From Myceligenerans indicum (GTDB taxonomy: Bacteria; Actinomycetota; Actinomycetes; Actinomycetales; Cellulomonadaceae): a stretch of 64,000 bases of DNA. The position numbers and the translations under genes are program-made. Within the stretch, counting starts at the first letter, position 1. Every line of letters begins with the position of its first letter. Shown here piece by piece: positions 45,193 to 52,994 of this stretch. The stretch is taken from contig NZ_JABBYC010000009.1 in NCBI RefSeq assembly GCF_016742955.1, positions 1-64,000 on the forward strand, read 5' to 3'. The notes under the pieces are model-generated. The model was not told the DNA's origin. It did not search any database and saw only the letters and a list, made by a program, of their open reading frames with translations.

Positions 45193-46146
45193 TCATCGAC
45201 CGCTGGACTCGGCGACCGGCACGGTCAGCGGCGTGCCCGCGAGTTCCTCGACCTGGGTCCAGACGCGCTGCGCCAGGTCGCCGTCGGGCGTCGCGGTCCG
45301 GGCGGTCGGCTCCACCAGGACCGGCGCGCCGCGCAGAGCCCCGGCCGGCGCGTAGTACTGGCCGTTGCGCGCCTCGGGGTCGGTCAGGGCGCGCACCGCC
45401 GACCAGGCGGCGGTGTCCTTGCCCTGGGCCCAGGGCGTGTAGGGGTTGCGCTGGTACGGGGTGGTCGCGTCCCGGATCCCGGCGCGGTGCGGCGTCCTGG
45501 CGTCCACACCGACCCCGGGTCGGGTGACCAGCGAGGCAACCGGCGCACCAGCCGCGTCGAGCCTGCGGGCCAGCTCGAACGCGAGTACCTCGGTGACGGT
45601 CTTGGCCTTCGTGTAGGCGGTGATCGGCGACCGGGGCGTCCGGCGGACGTCGTCGACGGCGACGCGGAACTGCCGGACGAACCCTGTGGAGGTGTGCACC
45701 ACCTGGGACGTCGCCCCGTGCCGGTCGCCCGTGGCCGCGAGCGCCGGGAGCACGCCTGCCAGAAGCGCGGCGTTGGCCACCACGTGGGTGCCGAGCAGCT
45801 GCGGCAGGCCGTCGGCGGTGGTGTCCCCGCGGCGCATGGCCATCGATCCGCCGTTGAGCAGCAGCCCGTCGAGGCGGGGCAGCGCGGCGATCTCCTGGGC
45901 GGCGCGCCTGACGGAGGTGAGCGAGGCCAGGTCGACGACGACGGTGCCGAGCCGGGCGCCAGGCACCTGGTGCTCGATCGACGCGACGGCGGTCGCGAGT
46001 TTCCCGGGGGAGCGGGAGGCGAGCACGACGTGCGCGCCGGCGCCGGCGAGCTGCTCGGCGGCGAAGTAGCCGATGCCGGCGGTGGCTCCGGTGACGACGA
46101 GCGTGCGTCCGGTCTGGTCGGGCAGCCGGGTGGGGTCCCAGGTCAT
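45193..46146 (-). CDS. Short-chain dehydrogenase/reductase under TetR control
   Basis: This 317-aa SDR has the cofactor motif VVTGATAGIGYFAAEQLAGAG and LDGLLLNGGSMAM in place of NNAG. The catalytic Ser is in VVHTSTGF, and Tyr-Lys in AYTKAK. The start ATG 46146 has gaggagaa upstream. It is divergent from a TetR gene with two inverted repeats between them, so it is probably the target of that repressor. Substrate is unknown. Replacement of NNAG by LNGG is seen in some retinol-dehydrogenase-like SDRs. Confidence 0.9.
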   Translation of the reverse strand: MTWDPTRLPDQTGRTLVVTGATAGIGYFAAEQLAGAGAHVVLASRSPGKLATAVASIEHQVPGARLGTVVVDLASLTSVRRAAQEIAALPRLDGLLLNGGSMAMRRGDTTADGLPQLLGTHVVANAALLAGVLPALAATGDRHGATSQVVHTSTGFVRQFRVAVDDVRRTPRSPITAYTKAKTVTEVLAFELARRLDAAGAPVASLVTRPGVGVDARTPHRAGIRDATTPYQRNPYTPWAQGKDTAAWSAVRALTDPEARNGQYYAPAGALRGAPVLVEPTARTATPDGDLAQRVWTQVEELAGTPLTVPVAESSGR

Positions 46147-46164
46147 GATTCTCCTCGAGCGAGT

Positions 46165-46216
46165 CGGATAACCTATCCGTTTGAGCGTAGCACGGAAGTG
46201 GATCATCCATCCGCTT
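46165..46216. promoter_or_regulatory. Two inverted repeats, likely TetR operators
   Basis: CGGATA-acc-TATCCG (46165-46179) is a perfect inverted repeat. AAGTGGAT-catcc-ATCCGCTT (46196-46216) is an 8-bp imperfect one. Both share the GGAT..ATCC core and lie in the 88-bp gap between the divergent SDR and TetR genes. This arrangement fits repression of both by the TetR protein. Confidence 0.7.
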
Positions 46217-46234
46217 CTGCTGTATGCTCGCGGT

Positions 46235-46786
46235 ATGCCCGCTCTTCGGTCCGACGCGGCGCGCAGCCGCGCCCGCATCCTCGACGTGGCACGCCGTCGC
46301 GACCTCGCCGACCTCCGGTTCAACGATCTGGCGCGTGAGGCGGGGGTGGGGGTCGGCACCGTCTACCGGCACTTCCCCACCACGCACGCCCTCGTCGAGG
46401 CACTCGTGTTCGACACCCTGGACCGGCTGCGTGGCCTGGTCGGCCAGGCCGTCGCCGAGCGTGACCCGCAAGCTGCCCTGGCAGACCTCCTGGCCGCCGC
46501 GCTCGACCTCCAGCTCGAGGAGGGCGGCCTGCAGCAGGTGCTGCTCGCCGGCGACGCCGAGGACGACGACGTGCGCGCGGCCACGCGCGAGATCCGTGAC
46601 GGCTTCGAGCAGATCCTGGCCCGCGCGCGCGACGCCGGTGTCGTGCGCCCCGACCTCACCGCCGGCCAGATCGAGCACCTGGTCTGCGGGGTCGAGCACG
46701 CGGTGCGGCTCGGCTCGGCGGCCGACCGCGGCACGTTCCTCCAGATCCTGCTGGACGGCTTGCGTCCCGTGCACGCTGGCGGATGA
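46235..46786 (+). CDS. TetR-family repressor
   Basis: This 183-aa regulator has an N-terminal helix-turn-helix (ARSRARILDVARRRDLADLRFNDLAREAGVGVGTVYRHFPTTHALVEALVF). The all-helical C-terminal ligand domain ends HLVCGVEHAVRLGSAADRGTFLQILLDGLRP. It is divergent from the SDR, with shared operators in between, so it probably represses that gene and itself. The ligand is unknown, possibly the SDR substrate. Confidence 0.92.
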   Translation: MPALRSDAARSRARILDVARRRDLADLRFNDLAREAGVGVGTVYRHFPTTHALVEALVFDTLDRLRGLVGQAVAERDPQAALADLLAAALDLQLEEGGLQQVLLAGDAEDDDVRAATREIRDGFEQILARARDAGVVRPDLTAGQIEHLVCGVEHAVRLGSAADRGTFLQILLDGLRPVHAGG

Positions 46787-46864
46787 TCCGGGGCGGGGCG
46801 CCCGGCGGGGCGCACGTACCGCGCGCCGGGTCGCCGGTCGTGCCCCCAGGTGCTGGGAAGCGGG

Positions 46865-47698
46865 TCAGCCCTGGAGGTCGGCGGGGCTGATGGTCTGGTC
46901 CTCCGGCGGGGCGGCGATCTCGGCCGGCGGCGTGTTGTAGGCGATGTCCATCGTGTTGACGAGCGTCTGCCCGGGTACGGGTGACGGAATGACGGTGCGC
47001 AGGGGCAGGTCGTTCGCGTCGAGGAAGTACTCGACGTCGATCGATCCCGTCTGGGCCGCCGCCGAGGCGTCGAACCCGAGCGCTTCGAGGTCCGCGGCCG
47101 TCAGGTCCACCGTGACCACGTAGTGGTGCGTCTCGGTGCCGGCGACGGTCTCCGTGCCCCGGTCCTCGACGGCCGTGACCGCACCGTCGAGGGCGACCGT
47201 CCGCGCGTACACGTTCATGGCGCTGAACTGCTCGTTCCGGAACTGGTACCCCGGGTCCTGCGCGGTGAGGTGAAGGTACTTGCCGTCCGTCTCCTCGTCC
47301 TGCGCCCAGATGTCGTCGAGCCTGATCAGGTCCTCGTCGAGGTTGGTGGTCATCCGGATCGCGACGGAGTCCGGCACCTCGCCGTACACCTCGGTGCCCT
47401 CGAACCTCGTCGCGACCCCGGCGCCCTCTCCGGCGAGCGAACCCGAGTACTCGGCCACGAACGTCGTCGTCGAGATCATCGAGAGCGCCGTCGAGGTGCG
47501 CTCCACGAAGTTGTCGGCCGTCACCGTGCCGGAGCCCTCAGCGGAGCCGGCGGCCTCCTCGGCCTGGGCGGGCGCCGTGCTCCCTGCCGCGGGGCCCGCG
47601 GCGTCGGACGAACCGGCCATGCCGTCCTGGCAGGCGGTCAGGGCGGCGGTGGTCGCCCCCGCGATCATCAGGGCGGCGAACTTGTGGGTGATGCGCAT
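46865..47698 (-). CDS. Lipoprotein, LppX/LprG-like beta-sheet fold likely
   Basis: This 277-aa exported protein has a lipobox (IAGATTAALTAC, Cys at about residue 23). An Ala/Ser/Glu-rich linker is followed by a beta-rich domain (TADNFVERTSTALSMISTTTFVAEYSGSL, KYLHLTAQDPGYQF, THHYVVTVDLTAADLEALGF, SIDVEYFLDANDLPLRTVI). The pattern resembles actinobacterial LppX/LprG-type or DUF-type lipoproteins that bind a hydrophobic ligand. The start is ATG 47698, after aaggagactcg. No partner gene is evident. Confidence 0.85.
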   Translation of the reverse strand: MRITHKFAALMIAGATTAALTACQDGMAGSSDAAGPAAGSTAPAQAEEAAGSAEGSGTVTADNFVERTSTALSMISTTTFVAEYSGSLAGEGAGVATRFEGTEVYGEVPDSVAIRMTTNLDEDLIRLDDIWAQDEETDGKYLHLTAQDPGYQFRNEQFSAMNVYARTVALDGAVTAVEDRGTETVAGTETHHYVVTVDLTAADLEALGFDASAAAQTGSIDVEYFLDANDLPLRTVIPSPVPGQTLVNTMDIAYNTPPAEIAAPPEDQTISPADLQG

Positions 47699-47864
47699 CG
47701 AGTCTCCTTGGTCTGCCAGACTCCGCACCGGTCCGGTGCTCTTGGCGAACGTCTGACCGGGTGGTTCTCTCACGCTTGTGGCGAGATGTGCAAGGAAAGT
47801 CGTCGCCGGTCCCGGGCGCGGCGGTGCGGGCCGAGTCTTGCTCGGTGGTGCGCGGCGGGACGGT

Positions 47865-49175
47865 TCAGCGGTTCGGGCCGCCTCGTCGAGATCCCGTATC
47901 GCCGGCGTTCGGGTGCCCGGTGCCGAATCCGCGAGCGAGCGGGACCAGGACGAGCACCAGGACCAGGGGGAGCGCAAAGCCGATGCGCAGGGACGAACCG
48001 GTGCTGACCAGGCCGGTGACCACGGCTCCGAGGAGCGCACCCACATAGTTGAGCTGGTTGAAGCGGGCGACGACGACGTCGGCCCGGGCGCGGTTTCCGC
48101 CCGCGATCCGTGCGGCGGCGGAGAAGCTCAACGGCGCGACCGTACCCAGCCCCAGCCCCGTGGCGAAGAAACCCGCGGCGGCGACCGGCCAGGACGGGGC
48201 CAGGACGACCGCGGCCAGCCCGGCGAACGCGATCATCGCCCCGACCCGGACCAGCGCGGGCGCGCCGAAGCGTGCGGTCAGACGGTCGCCGGCGAGGCGG
48301 ACCAGCCAGGTGGCGGCAAGGTAGGGGAGCGTCGCGAGAGCGAGCAACTGCTCGGGGGTGGCCAGGACGAGATTCAGGTAGAGCGGGCCCCACGCCTGGG
48401 TCGCCGAGTCGACCAGGTAGTAGATGAGGAACGCGATTCCCGCCGGAGCGATCGCGGCCCAGGGGACGGGGACGGGCCAGGCGGCCGGTGCCGGGGAGGG
48501 CTCGCCACGCGACGGCGCCGTGACCGGCGCGGACGGTGAAGCGGGAAGGGCGGACCCAGGTCCGGCGTCGGACACGGCGACCGCCGGACCGGCGTCGGGC
48601 ACGAGGACCGACCGGCCCTGCAACGGCGCGAGCGCAGCCACCAGGGGGACGACGGCGAACGCGGCACCCGTCGCCAGCGGCAGGGTGGACACCCCGGCGA
48701 GGGACACCCCGGTCGCGAGGAGCCCCCCGAGCGTCCAGGCACCCTGCGACGACGGAAGGACGGGCCGGCCGTAGCGGCGTTCCAGGGTGACGGCCTGCAT
48801 GTTGGAGCCGGCGTCGACCATGCCGAGCGTGATCCCGTACAGGACCATCCCGGCCGCCAGGCCCACCAGGTGGCCGGTGGCGAACATGAGCGCCAGGGCG
48901 GGAACCATGGCCCCGAGCCCCGCACGCAGGGCCGCGGCGCTCCCCGCTCGGCGGGCCACGGCCTCGGCGATCGCGGAACCGACGGCCGCGGCCAGCACCA
49001 TGCCGAGCAGGAACAGGGAGAACGTGCCGGGATCGAGCCCGAACTCGCGGGTGATCTTCGGGATGAACAGAGTGGCGCTGACGAACACGAACCCCTGGGC
49101 GAAGAAAGCCATGAGCACGGCCGCCCGGTTCTGGCGCAGGCTCGTGGAGCTCGTCGGAAGCGTCATGCGGGGCAT
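47865..49175 (-). CDS. Major facilitator superfamily transporter
   Basis: This 436-aa protein has about 12 hydrophobic helices (AVLMAFFAQGFVFVSATLFI, LLGMVLAAAVGSAIAEAVARR, VLYGITLGMVDAGSNMQAV...). A long central loop, rich in Pro/Ser/Ala (about residues 195-240), separates the two six-helix halves, as usual for the family. The MDAGSNMQ segment is like that in fucose/sugar-permease-like and YbjJ-type carriers. No substrate can be named. The start is ATG 49175, and the 3' end is 166 bp from the lipoprotein start. Confidence 0.88.
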   Translation of the reverse strand: MPRMTLPTSSTSLRQNRAAVLMAFFAQGFVFVSATLFIPKITREFGLDPGTFSLFLLGMVLAAAVGSAIAEAVARRAGSAAALRAGLGAMVPALALMFATGHLVGLAAGMVLYGITLGMVDAGSNMQAVTLERRYGRPVLPSSQGAWTLGGLLATGVSLAGVSTLPLATGAAFAVVPLVAALAPLQGRSVLVPDAGPAVAVSDAGPGSALPASPSAPVTAPSRGEPSPAPAAWPVPVPWAAIAPAGIAFLIYYLVDSATQAWGPLYLNLVLATPEQLLALATLPYLAATWLVRLAGDRLTARFGAPALVRVGAMIAFAGLAAVVLAPSWPVAAAGFFATGLGLGTVAPLSFSAAARIAGGNRARADVVVARFNQLNYVGALLGAVVTGLVSTGSSLRIGFALPLVLVLVLVPLARGFGTGHPNAGDTGSRRGGPNR

Positions 49176-49248
49176 CCAACCACTCCTGGCATCGGCTGGA
49201 TAGGGGGCGGCGACCCGCGGTCGCTTCTGCTCGGGTAGGCTGGCCTGC

Positions 49249-49653
49249 GCGGACGAGCCGGTCGGACGGCCGCGTCGCGAGTGGTTCCGGGAAACCGGGA
49301 TCCTCGTGCCGAGGAACGTCCGGGCTCCACAGGGCAGGGTGGTGGCTAACAGCCACCCGGGGTGACCCGCGGGACAGTGCCACAGAAAACAGACCGCCGT
49401 CGCCGGGCGACCGGAGGCGGTAAGGGTGAAACGGCGGTGTAAGAGACCACCAGCGCCCCTGGTGACAGGGACGGCTCGGTAAACCCCACCCGGAGCAAGG
49501 TCAGACAGGGAGTGTTCGAGGGCTGCTCGCCCGAGCTCCCGGGTAGACCGCTCGAGCCCAGCGGCAACGCTGGGCCTAGATGGATGGCCGTCGCCCGCAC
49601 GAGGGTGACCTTGTGCGGGAAACAGAACCCGGCGTATGGGCCGGCTCGTCCGC
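49249..49653 (+). ncRNA. rnpB: RNase P RNA (class A)
   Basis: The 405-nt region starts gcggacgagccgg and ends with the exact complement ccggctcgtccgc (49641-49653), forming helix P1. The conserved core is present: gaggaacgtccgggctccacagggcag (CR-I region), acagaaaacagaccgcc, aaggtcagacaggga and agatggatggccgtc. Near the 3' end, acagaacccggcgtatgggcc completes the core with P4. A cgctttt follows as a terminator. It is the catalytic subunit that matures tRNA 5' ends. An integrase gene lies directly downstream. Confidence 0.95.
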
Positions 49654-49737
49654 TTTTATTACTCTGACCTGCGGCGGAGGTTCTGCGCGGGGATCTCGGT
49701 ACACATTGGGTACACATGACTGTGTACCGGGGGAGAG
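49654..49737. promoter_or_regulatory. Junction between rnpB and the integrase: probable attachment region and terminator hairpin
   Basis: GGTACACA occurs at 49698 and 49709. The second copy forms a perfect 8-bp inverted repeat with TGTGTACC (49721-49728) around tgac. The repeats may be integrase arm-type sites or the terminator of the minus-strand integrase gene. The att core is expected in or next to the rnpB 3' end, but the partner copy lies outside the window and cannot be checked. Confidence 0.5.
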
Positions 49738-50937
49738 TCAGGCTGCTTGCGGCGTCTCGTCCGCGGGGGCCTCTTCCGGCTGTGGCTGCTTGGCCGGGCG
49801 GGCGCTCAGGACGAGGTCGATGGCAGCCCTGGTCTGGTCGTCCTCGTCGGGCCACAGGTGCGAGTAGGTGTCCAGGGTCTCGCTGGCGTTCTTGTGGCCG
49901 AGCCTCGCCTGCACGGCCTTGACCGACGCGCCGTGGCGGATGAGCAGGCTCGCGTAGTAGTGGCGCAGGTCGTGGAACGTGAGGCCGGACATCCTCGCAT
50001 CCTTCATCGCGGCGTGCCACCGTTCCCAGAACGCCGAGCGGCGGAGGGCGCCGCCCTCGCTGTTGGTGAAGACGAGACCGTCGGGCCCGAGCGGGAACTC
50101 CTTCAGGTGCTCCTTCAGGGCGTCGATCGCGACCTTCGACAGCGGGACGTCGCGGTAGCTGGCCTCGGTCTTGAGGGGGCCGAACGTCGGCTCTTGCCCC
50201 GCCGTGTAGAGCTGCTGGTCGACGTGCAAGATCCGCTCGGTGAGATCGATCCTGTCGCGGGTCAGCCCGAAGACCTCACCCTGCCGGAGCCCCGTGCAGG
50301 CGGTGAAGAGGATGAGCCCGCGATACCGCTCAGGGAAGGCATCGACGAGCGCCCACAGAGCTTCGGTCGGCATCGGCTTGACGCGCTTGGGCGTCTTCCG
50401 AGGCAGGCGAGTGCGCGCGCACGGGTTCGAGGTGATGCGGTTGGTCGCGACGGCAGACTTGAAGATGCCAGACACGATGCGGTGCGTCACCCCGACCGTG
50501 GCCGGGGCGTACCCCTTTGTGCTCCCGTCCTTGAGCGTGATCGCCTTCGTCGACAGCCACTTGACCCAGGACTGGATGTCCTCCGGTCCGATCGCGGAGA
50601 GCGCCCGATCCCCGAGCTGCGGGTAGGTGCGGACGTCGAGGACGACGCCGACCTGGCTCTCCGTGCCGGTGCGGTGCACCTGGAGCGACCGCCAGTGCTC
50701 GGCGTACTCCTTGAAGGTGATCTTGCCGGCCTGCGGGTCGACGAACTTGCCCGTCAGGATCTCTGCGGACAGTTCGTCGGCGCGGCGCTCGGCGTTGGTC
50801 TTGCGCTTGTAGGACTCCGAACGCAGCTTCTTCGCGGGGTCGCGGTAGCGGACGCGCCACCGCTTGCCGCGCCCGTAGTCCTTGGTCCTCTCGCCGTCGC
50901 CGTCGAGCCAGCGGTCTTCTACCCAGGCTGTGGCCAT
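49738..50937 (-). CDS. int: Tyrosine site-specific integrase
   Basis: This 399-aa phage/ICE-type integrase has an N-terminal arm-binding part (KRWRVRYRDPAKKLRSESYKRKTNAERRADELSAEI). A SAM-like core-binding domain (ITFKEYAEHWRSL...) and the catalytic domain follow: Arg in CTGLRQGEVFGL, HDLRHYYASLLIRHGAS and LGHKNASETLDTYSHLW with the final Tyr nucleophile. All catalytic residues (R, K-region, H-x-x-R, H, Y) are visible. It faces the rnpB 3' end, which is the presumed integration site. The start is ATG 50937. Confidence 0.94.
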   Translation of the reverse strand: MATAWVEDRWLDGDGERTKDYGRGKRWRVRYRDPAKKLRSESYKRKTNAERRADELSAEILTGKFVDPQAGKITFKEYAEHWRSLQVHRTGTESQVGVVLDVRTYPQLGDRALSAIGPEDIQSWVKWLSTKAITLKDGSTKGYAPATVGVTHRIVSGIFKSAVATNRITSNPCARTRLPRKTPKRVKPMPTEALWALVDAFPERYRGLILFTACTGLRQGEVFGLTRDRIDLTERILHVDQQLYTAGQEPTFGPLKTEASYRDVPLSKVAIDALKEHLKEFPLGPDGLVFTNSEGGALRRSAFWERWHAAMKDARMSGLTFHDLRHYYASLLIRHGASVKAVQARLGHKNASETLDTYSHLWPDEDDQTRAAIDLVLSARPAKQPQPEEAPADETPQAA

Positions 50938-50957
50938 GTCATGCCTCCACTTCCATG

Positions 50958-51545
50958 TCAGGGCGTCTTCTGATCGGTGCCATCGGGGTTCTCCTGTTCT
51001 TGTTCATCTGTTTCCTCGGGGTCGGGGTCGTTGGCCCAGCCCGGGAGAGGGGCCTGGGCGGCTGTACGGGCTTCCTCGCGCTTGCGGTCGTGGTGCTCGA
51101 TGTGGCTGGCGACGATCTCGGTGATGTCGCTCTGTTCGAGCGCCTTGCGGATGCCGTGGGCGACCACGGCCTTGGAGCGGGGGTGGGCGTCGAGCCAGTC
51201 CTGGCCGTCGTCCTGGGCGGTCAGGAGGGCGTCAACGGCTTGACGCAGGGCGTGCGTGCGTTCGCGGATGAGGCGTTCGCGGCGCAGCCCGTCGAGCTCG
51301 TCTTCGGCTTCCTTGCTGGTCTCGTACAGGTAGTTGAGGGGGATGTCGAAGACGTCGGCGACGATGCGTGCCTCGGTCAGCCGCAGGGGGCGTTGGCCGC
51401 GTTCGATCTTCAGGATGGTCTGGGGGTGGACGCCTTCGAAGCCGGCCGTCAGGAGTTGCATGGCGAGCTGGACCTGGGAGAGGCCGGCGGAGGTGCGGTA
51501 CTTCTTCAGGTTGCGGCCGATGTTCTTGTCGTCTTCTGTGCTCAT
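50958..51545 (-). CDS. XRE-family repressor of the integrated element
   Basis: This 195-aa protein has an N-terminal helix-turn-helix (NIGRNLKKYRTSAGLSQVQLAMQLLTAGFEGVHPQTILKIERGQRPLRLTEARIVADVF). A charged helical middle is followed by an acidic, Gln/Glu-rich tail. The gene sits upstream of int on the same strand and divergent from the excisionase-like gene, so it probably keeps the element silent. Start 51545 (MSTEDD) is the most likely. Confidence 0.85.
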   Translation of the reverse strand: MSTEDDKNIGRNLKKYRTSAGLSQVQLAMQLLTAGFEGVHPQTILKIERGQRPLRLTEARIVADVFDIPLNYLYETSKEAEDELDGLRRERLIRERTHALRQAVDALLTAQDDGQDWLDAHPRSKAVVAHGIRKALEQSDITEIVASHIEHHDRKREEARTAAQAPLPGWANDPDPEETDEQEQENPDGTDQKTP

Positions 51546-51569
51546 GGCCCTCACGGTAACGAAGCATTG

Positions 51570-51614
51570 GGTGCCACACGGTGGTGTCGAAATGGTGCGT
51601 GATATCTTGGCACC
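51570..51614. promoter_or_regulatory. Candidate operator between repressor and excisionase
   Basis: GGTGCCA (51570-51576) is matched by TGGCACC at 51608-51614. Further ggtaac motifs lie on both sides (51555 and 51618), and the segment is AT-rich for the locus. It is the shared control region of the divergent repressor and excisionase-like genes and is probably bound by the XRE repressor. Confidence 0.5.
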
Positions 51615-51668
51615 GATGGTAACAAGATGAGCGGTGCCGTGCTGGCACTACCGGAAGGATGGGTCACG

Positions 51669-51896
51669 ATGGCGACGAACCAGGAGTCCGGAGTCCCGGA
51701 CCAGCAGGACCCGATGCTCTCGACGCGCGAGACGTCGAGGCTGATCGGGGTTCCGGAGAACACGTTGCGCTGGTGGCGGTACAGCGGCACGGGCCCGCGC
51801 TCGTTCCGTCGTGGCCCGCGCCGGGTGGTCTACCGGCGCTCGGTGGTGCTGGCGTGGCTGGCGCAGCAGGAGGCGGCAGGGGTCACGGATGGCTGA
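51669..51896 (+). CDS. Excisionase-like MerR-type DNA-binding protein
   Basis: This 75-aa small protein has a winged helix-turn-helix as in actinobacterial excisionase and RDF-like proteins: LSTRETSRLIGVPENTLRWWRYSGTGPRSFRRGPRRVVYRRSVVLAWL. It probably directs excision with the integrase or controls transfer genes. Start ATG 51669 follows ggaagg. An in-frame ATG at 51627 would add 14 residues. Its stop overlaps the next gene's start region by 8 bp. Confidence 0.82.
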   Translation: MATNQESGVPDQQDPMLSTRETSRLIGVPENTLRWWRYSGTGPRSFRRGPRRVVYRRSVVLAWLAQQEAAGVTDG

Positions 51897-52518
51897 CTCG
51901 CCAGGGGCGCACCCGCACAACGGGGCTCGGACACTTCGGTGTCCGGGCCCCGTTGCTGTTCCCGCCAACGACGCCGCGCCTGACCGTGCCGCGCCATCGG
52001 CGTCAGCGGTGGAGTCATCTGCGCCTCCGTGTGACGCGAAGGAGTGGATCGCTGGCTACCTGTCCGCACGCAGCGGGGAGGCCGTCGCGGCCGTGGTGAT
52101 TGAGGCCGGGCGTGTGTTGGGGTTCCCGGCCTCGACGCTGAAGAACGCCCGCCCGAAGGTCGCCGACACCGTCAGGGTCGGCTTCGGCCCTGCGCAGAAG
52201 ACCTACTGGCGCCTACGGACCGATCCCACCGGCGCAGGGAGCGCTTCCTCGGTAGCACCTGTAGATCCCACGGGTACCGCAGGTCCCACACCGCCCGCAG
52301 GTCCTACAGAGCCCACCGAGCCCATGGAGCCCACAGGGCTCACGGAGGCCGCCGAACCGGCGAAATCCGTAGAGACCCCAGGCCCGCAGGTGCCATTCAG
52401 CCGCGGGGCACTGCTTCGCCGCGACCGGCGCCCCATGCGCGAAGGGCGCGACGCCGAGGGGATCGCGTCCCGGCTCCGGGGGCGGAGCAGCCGACGTTGT
52501 TCGCCGCGATGGGCGTGA
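51889..52518 (+). CDS. Protein with RepA-like winged-helix segment and Pro/Thr-rich tail
   Basis: This 209-aa protein has its only folded segment at about residues 48-110 (EWIAGYLSARSGEAVAAVVIEAGRVLGFPASTLKNARPKVADTVRVGFGPAQKTYWRL). This resembles the C-terminal winged helix of RepA-like AAA helicase/primase proteins of actinobacterial elements. The ATPase core is absent. The following Pro/Thr/Glu-rich repeat region (TGTAGPTPPAGPTEPTEPMEPTGLTE) is encoded by degenerate 12-15-bp repeats. It may be a remnant of a replication protein or an adapted DNA-binding protein. Confidence 0.6.
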   Translation: MADSPGAHPHNGARTLRCPGPVAVPANDAAPDRAAPSASAVESSAPPCDAKEWIAGYLSARSGEAVAAVVIEAGRVLGFPASTLKNARPKVADTVRVGFGPAQKTYWRLRTDPTGAGSASSVAPVDPTGTAGPTPPAGPTEPTEPMEPTGLTEAAEPAKSVETPGPQVPFSRGALLRRDRRPMREGRDAEGIASRLRGRSSRRCSPRWA

Positions 52519-52994
52519 GTGAGCCATGAGCCCCGACCGCCCTGGAGGGATCGATGCGTCATGGGGCCGCCCCACCGGCCGGAGCGCTCGGGCCCCATCC
52601 ACCCGGCCAGGCCGACCGACCCGGCCCCCGGCCTCTACCGGCCCGCACTGCCGACACGCTCCCGCACCACCACATCGCGCCCACTCCGTCCCGCCTCCAC
52701 GGCCCCACACGCCGCCTCTCGCCTTTCATCCGCCCCGGCCACCCCGCCGCCGGCCCCGTACCTCAACTCCGTCCCTCCCTCATCGACCTCTTCACCGGAC
52801 ACACGTCTGGCAGTAGTGGATGCGCATCGTTGGAGAACGCTGATGCCATTTGAAGCAGGAGCCTGTCGGGGAATCGCGGTGGGCGTCCCCCGCGATGTCC
52901 CCCGTTGCGTGCGGGCCGCGCTGGCGCGGTTTCGGGCCGGTCTCCGCGGGGTTGGTCGGTGGCCAGGATCGCCGCGCTGGATCGGTGGTGCACT
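52519..52994. other. 476-bp non-coding region with candidate oriT hairpin
   Basis: From about 52540 to 52790 the plus strand is strikingly C-rich and G-poor, with no believable gene. Further right, ggggaatcgcgg (52868-52879) pairs with ccgcgatgtcccc (52890-52902) apart from one bulged base. The hairpin lies about 90 bp before the MobF relaxase start. A strand-skewed region with a hairpin next to a relaxase is where an origin of transfer is expected. No nic sequence can be named. Confidence 0.4.

Noticed and set aside
49346..50020. Protein-coding gene across the rnpB region
   Set aside because: The open frame is antisense to a complete RNase P RNA with a perfect P1 helix and to the integrase. 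Its translation has no domain.
52250..52400. Regularly spaced short repeats that could suggest a CRISPR array
   Set aside because: Units are only 12-15 bp, degenerate, in frame and encode a Pro/Thr tail. There are no spacers of constant length and no cas genes.
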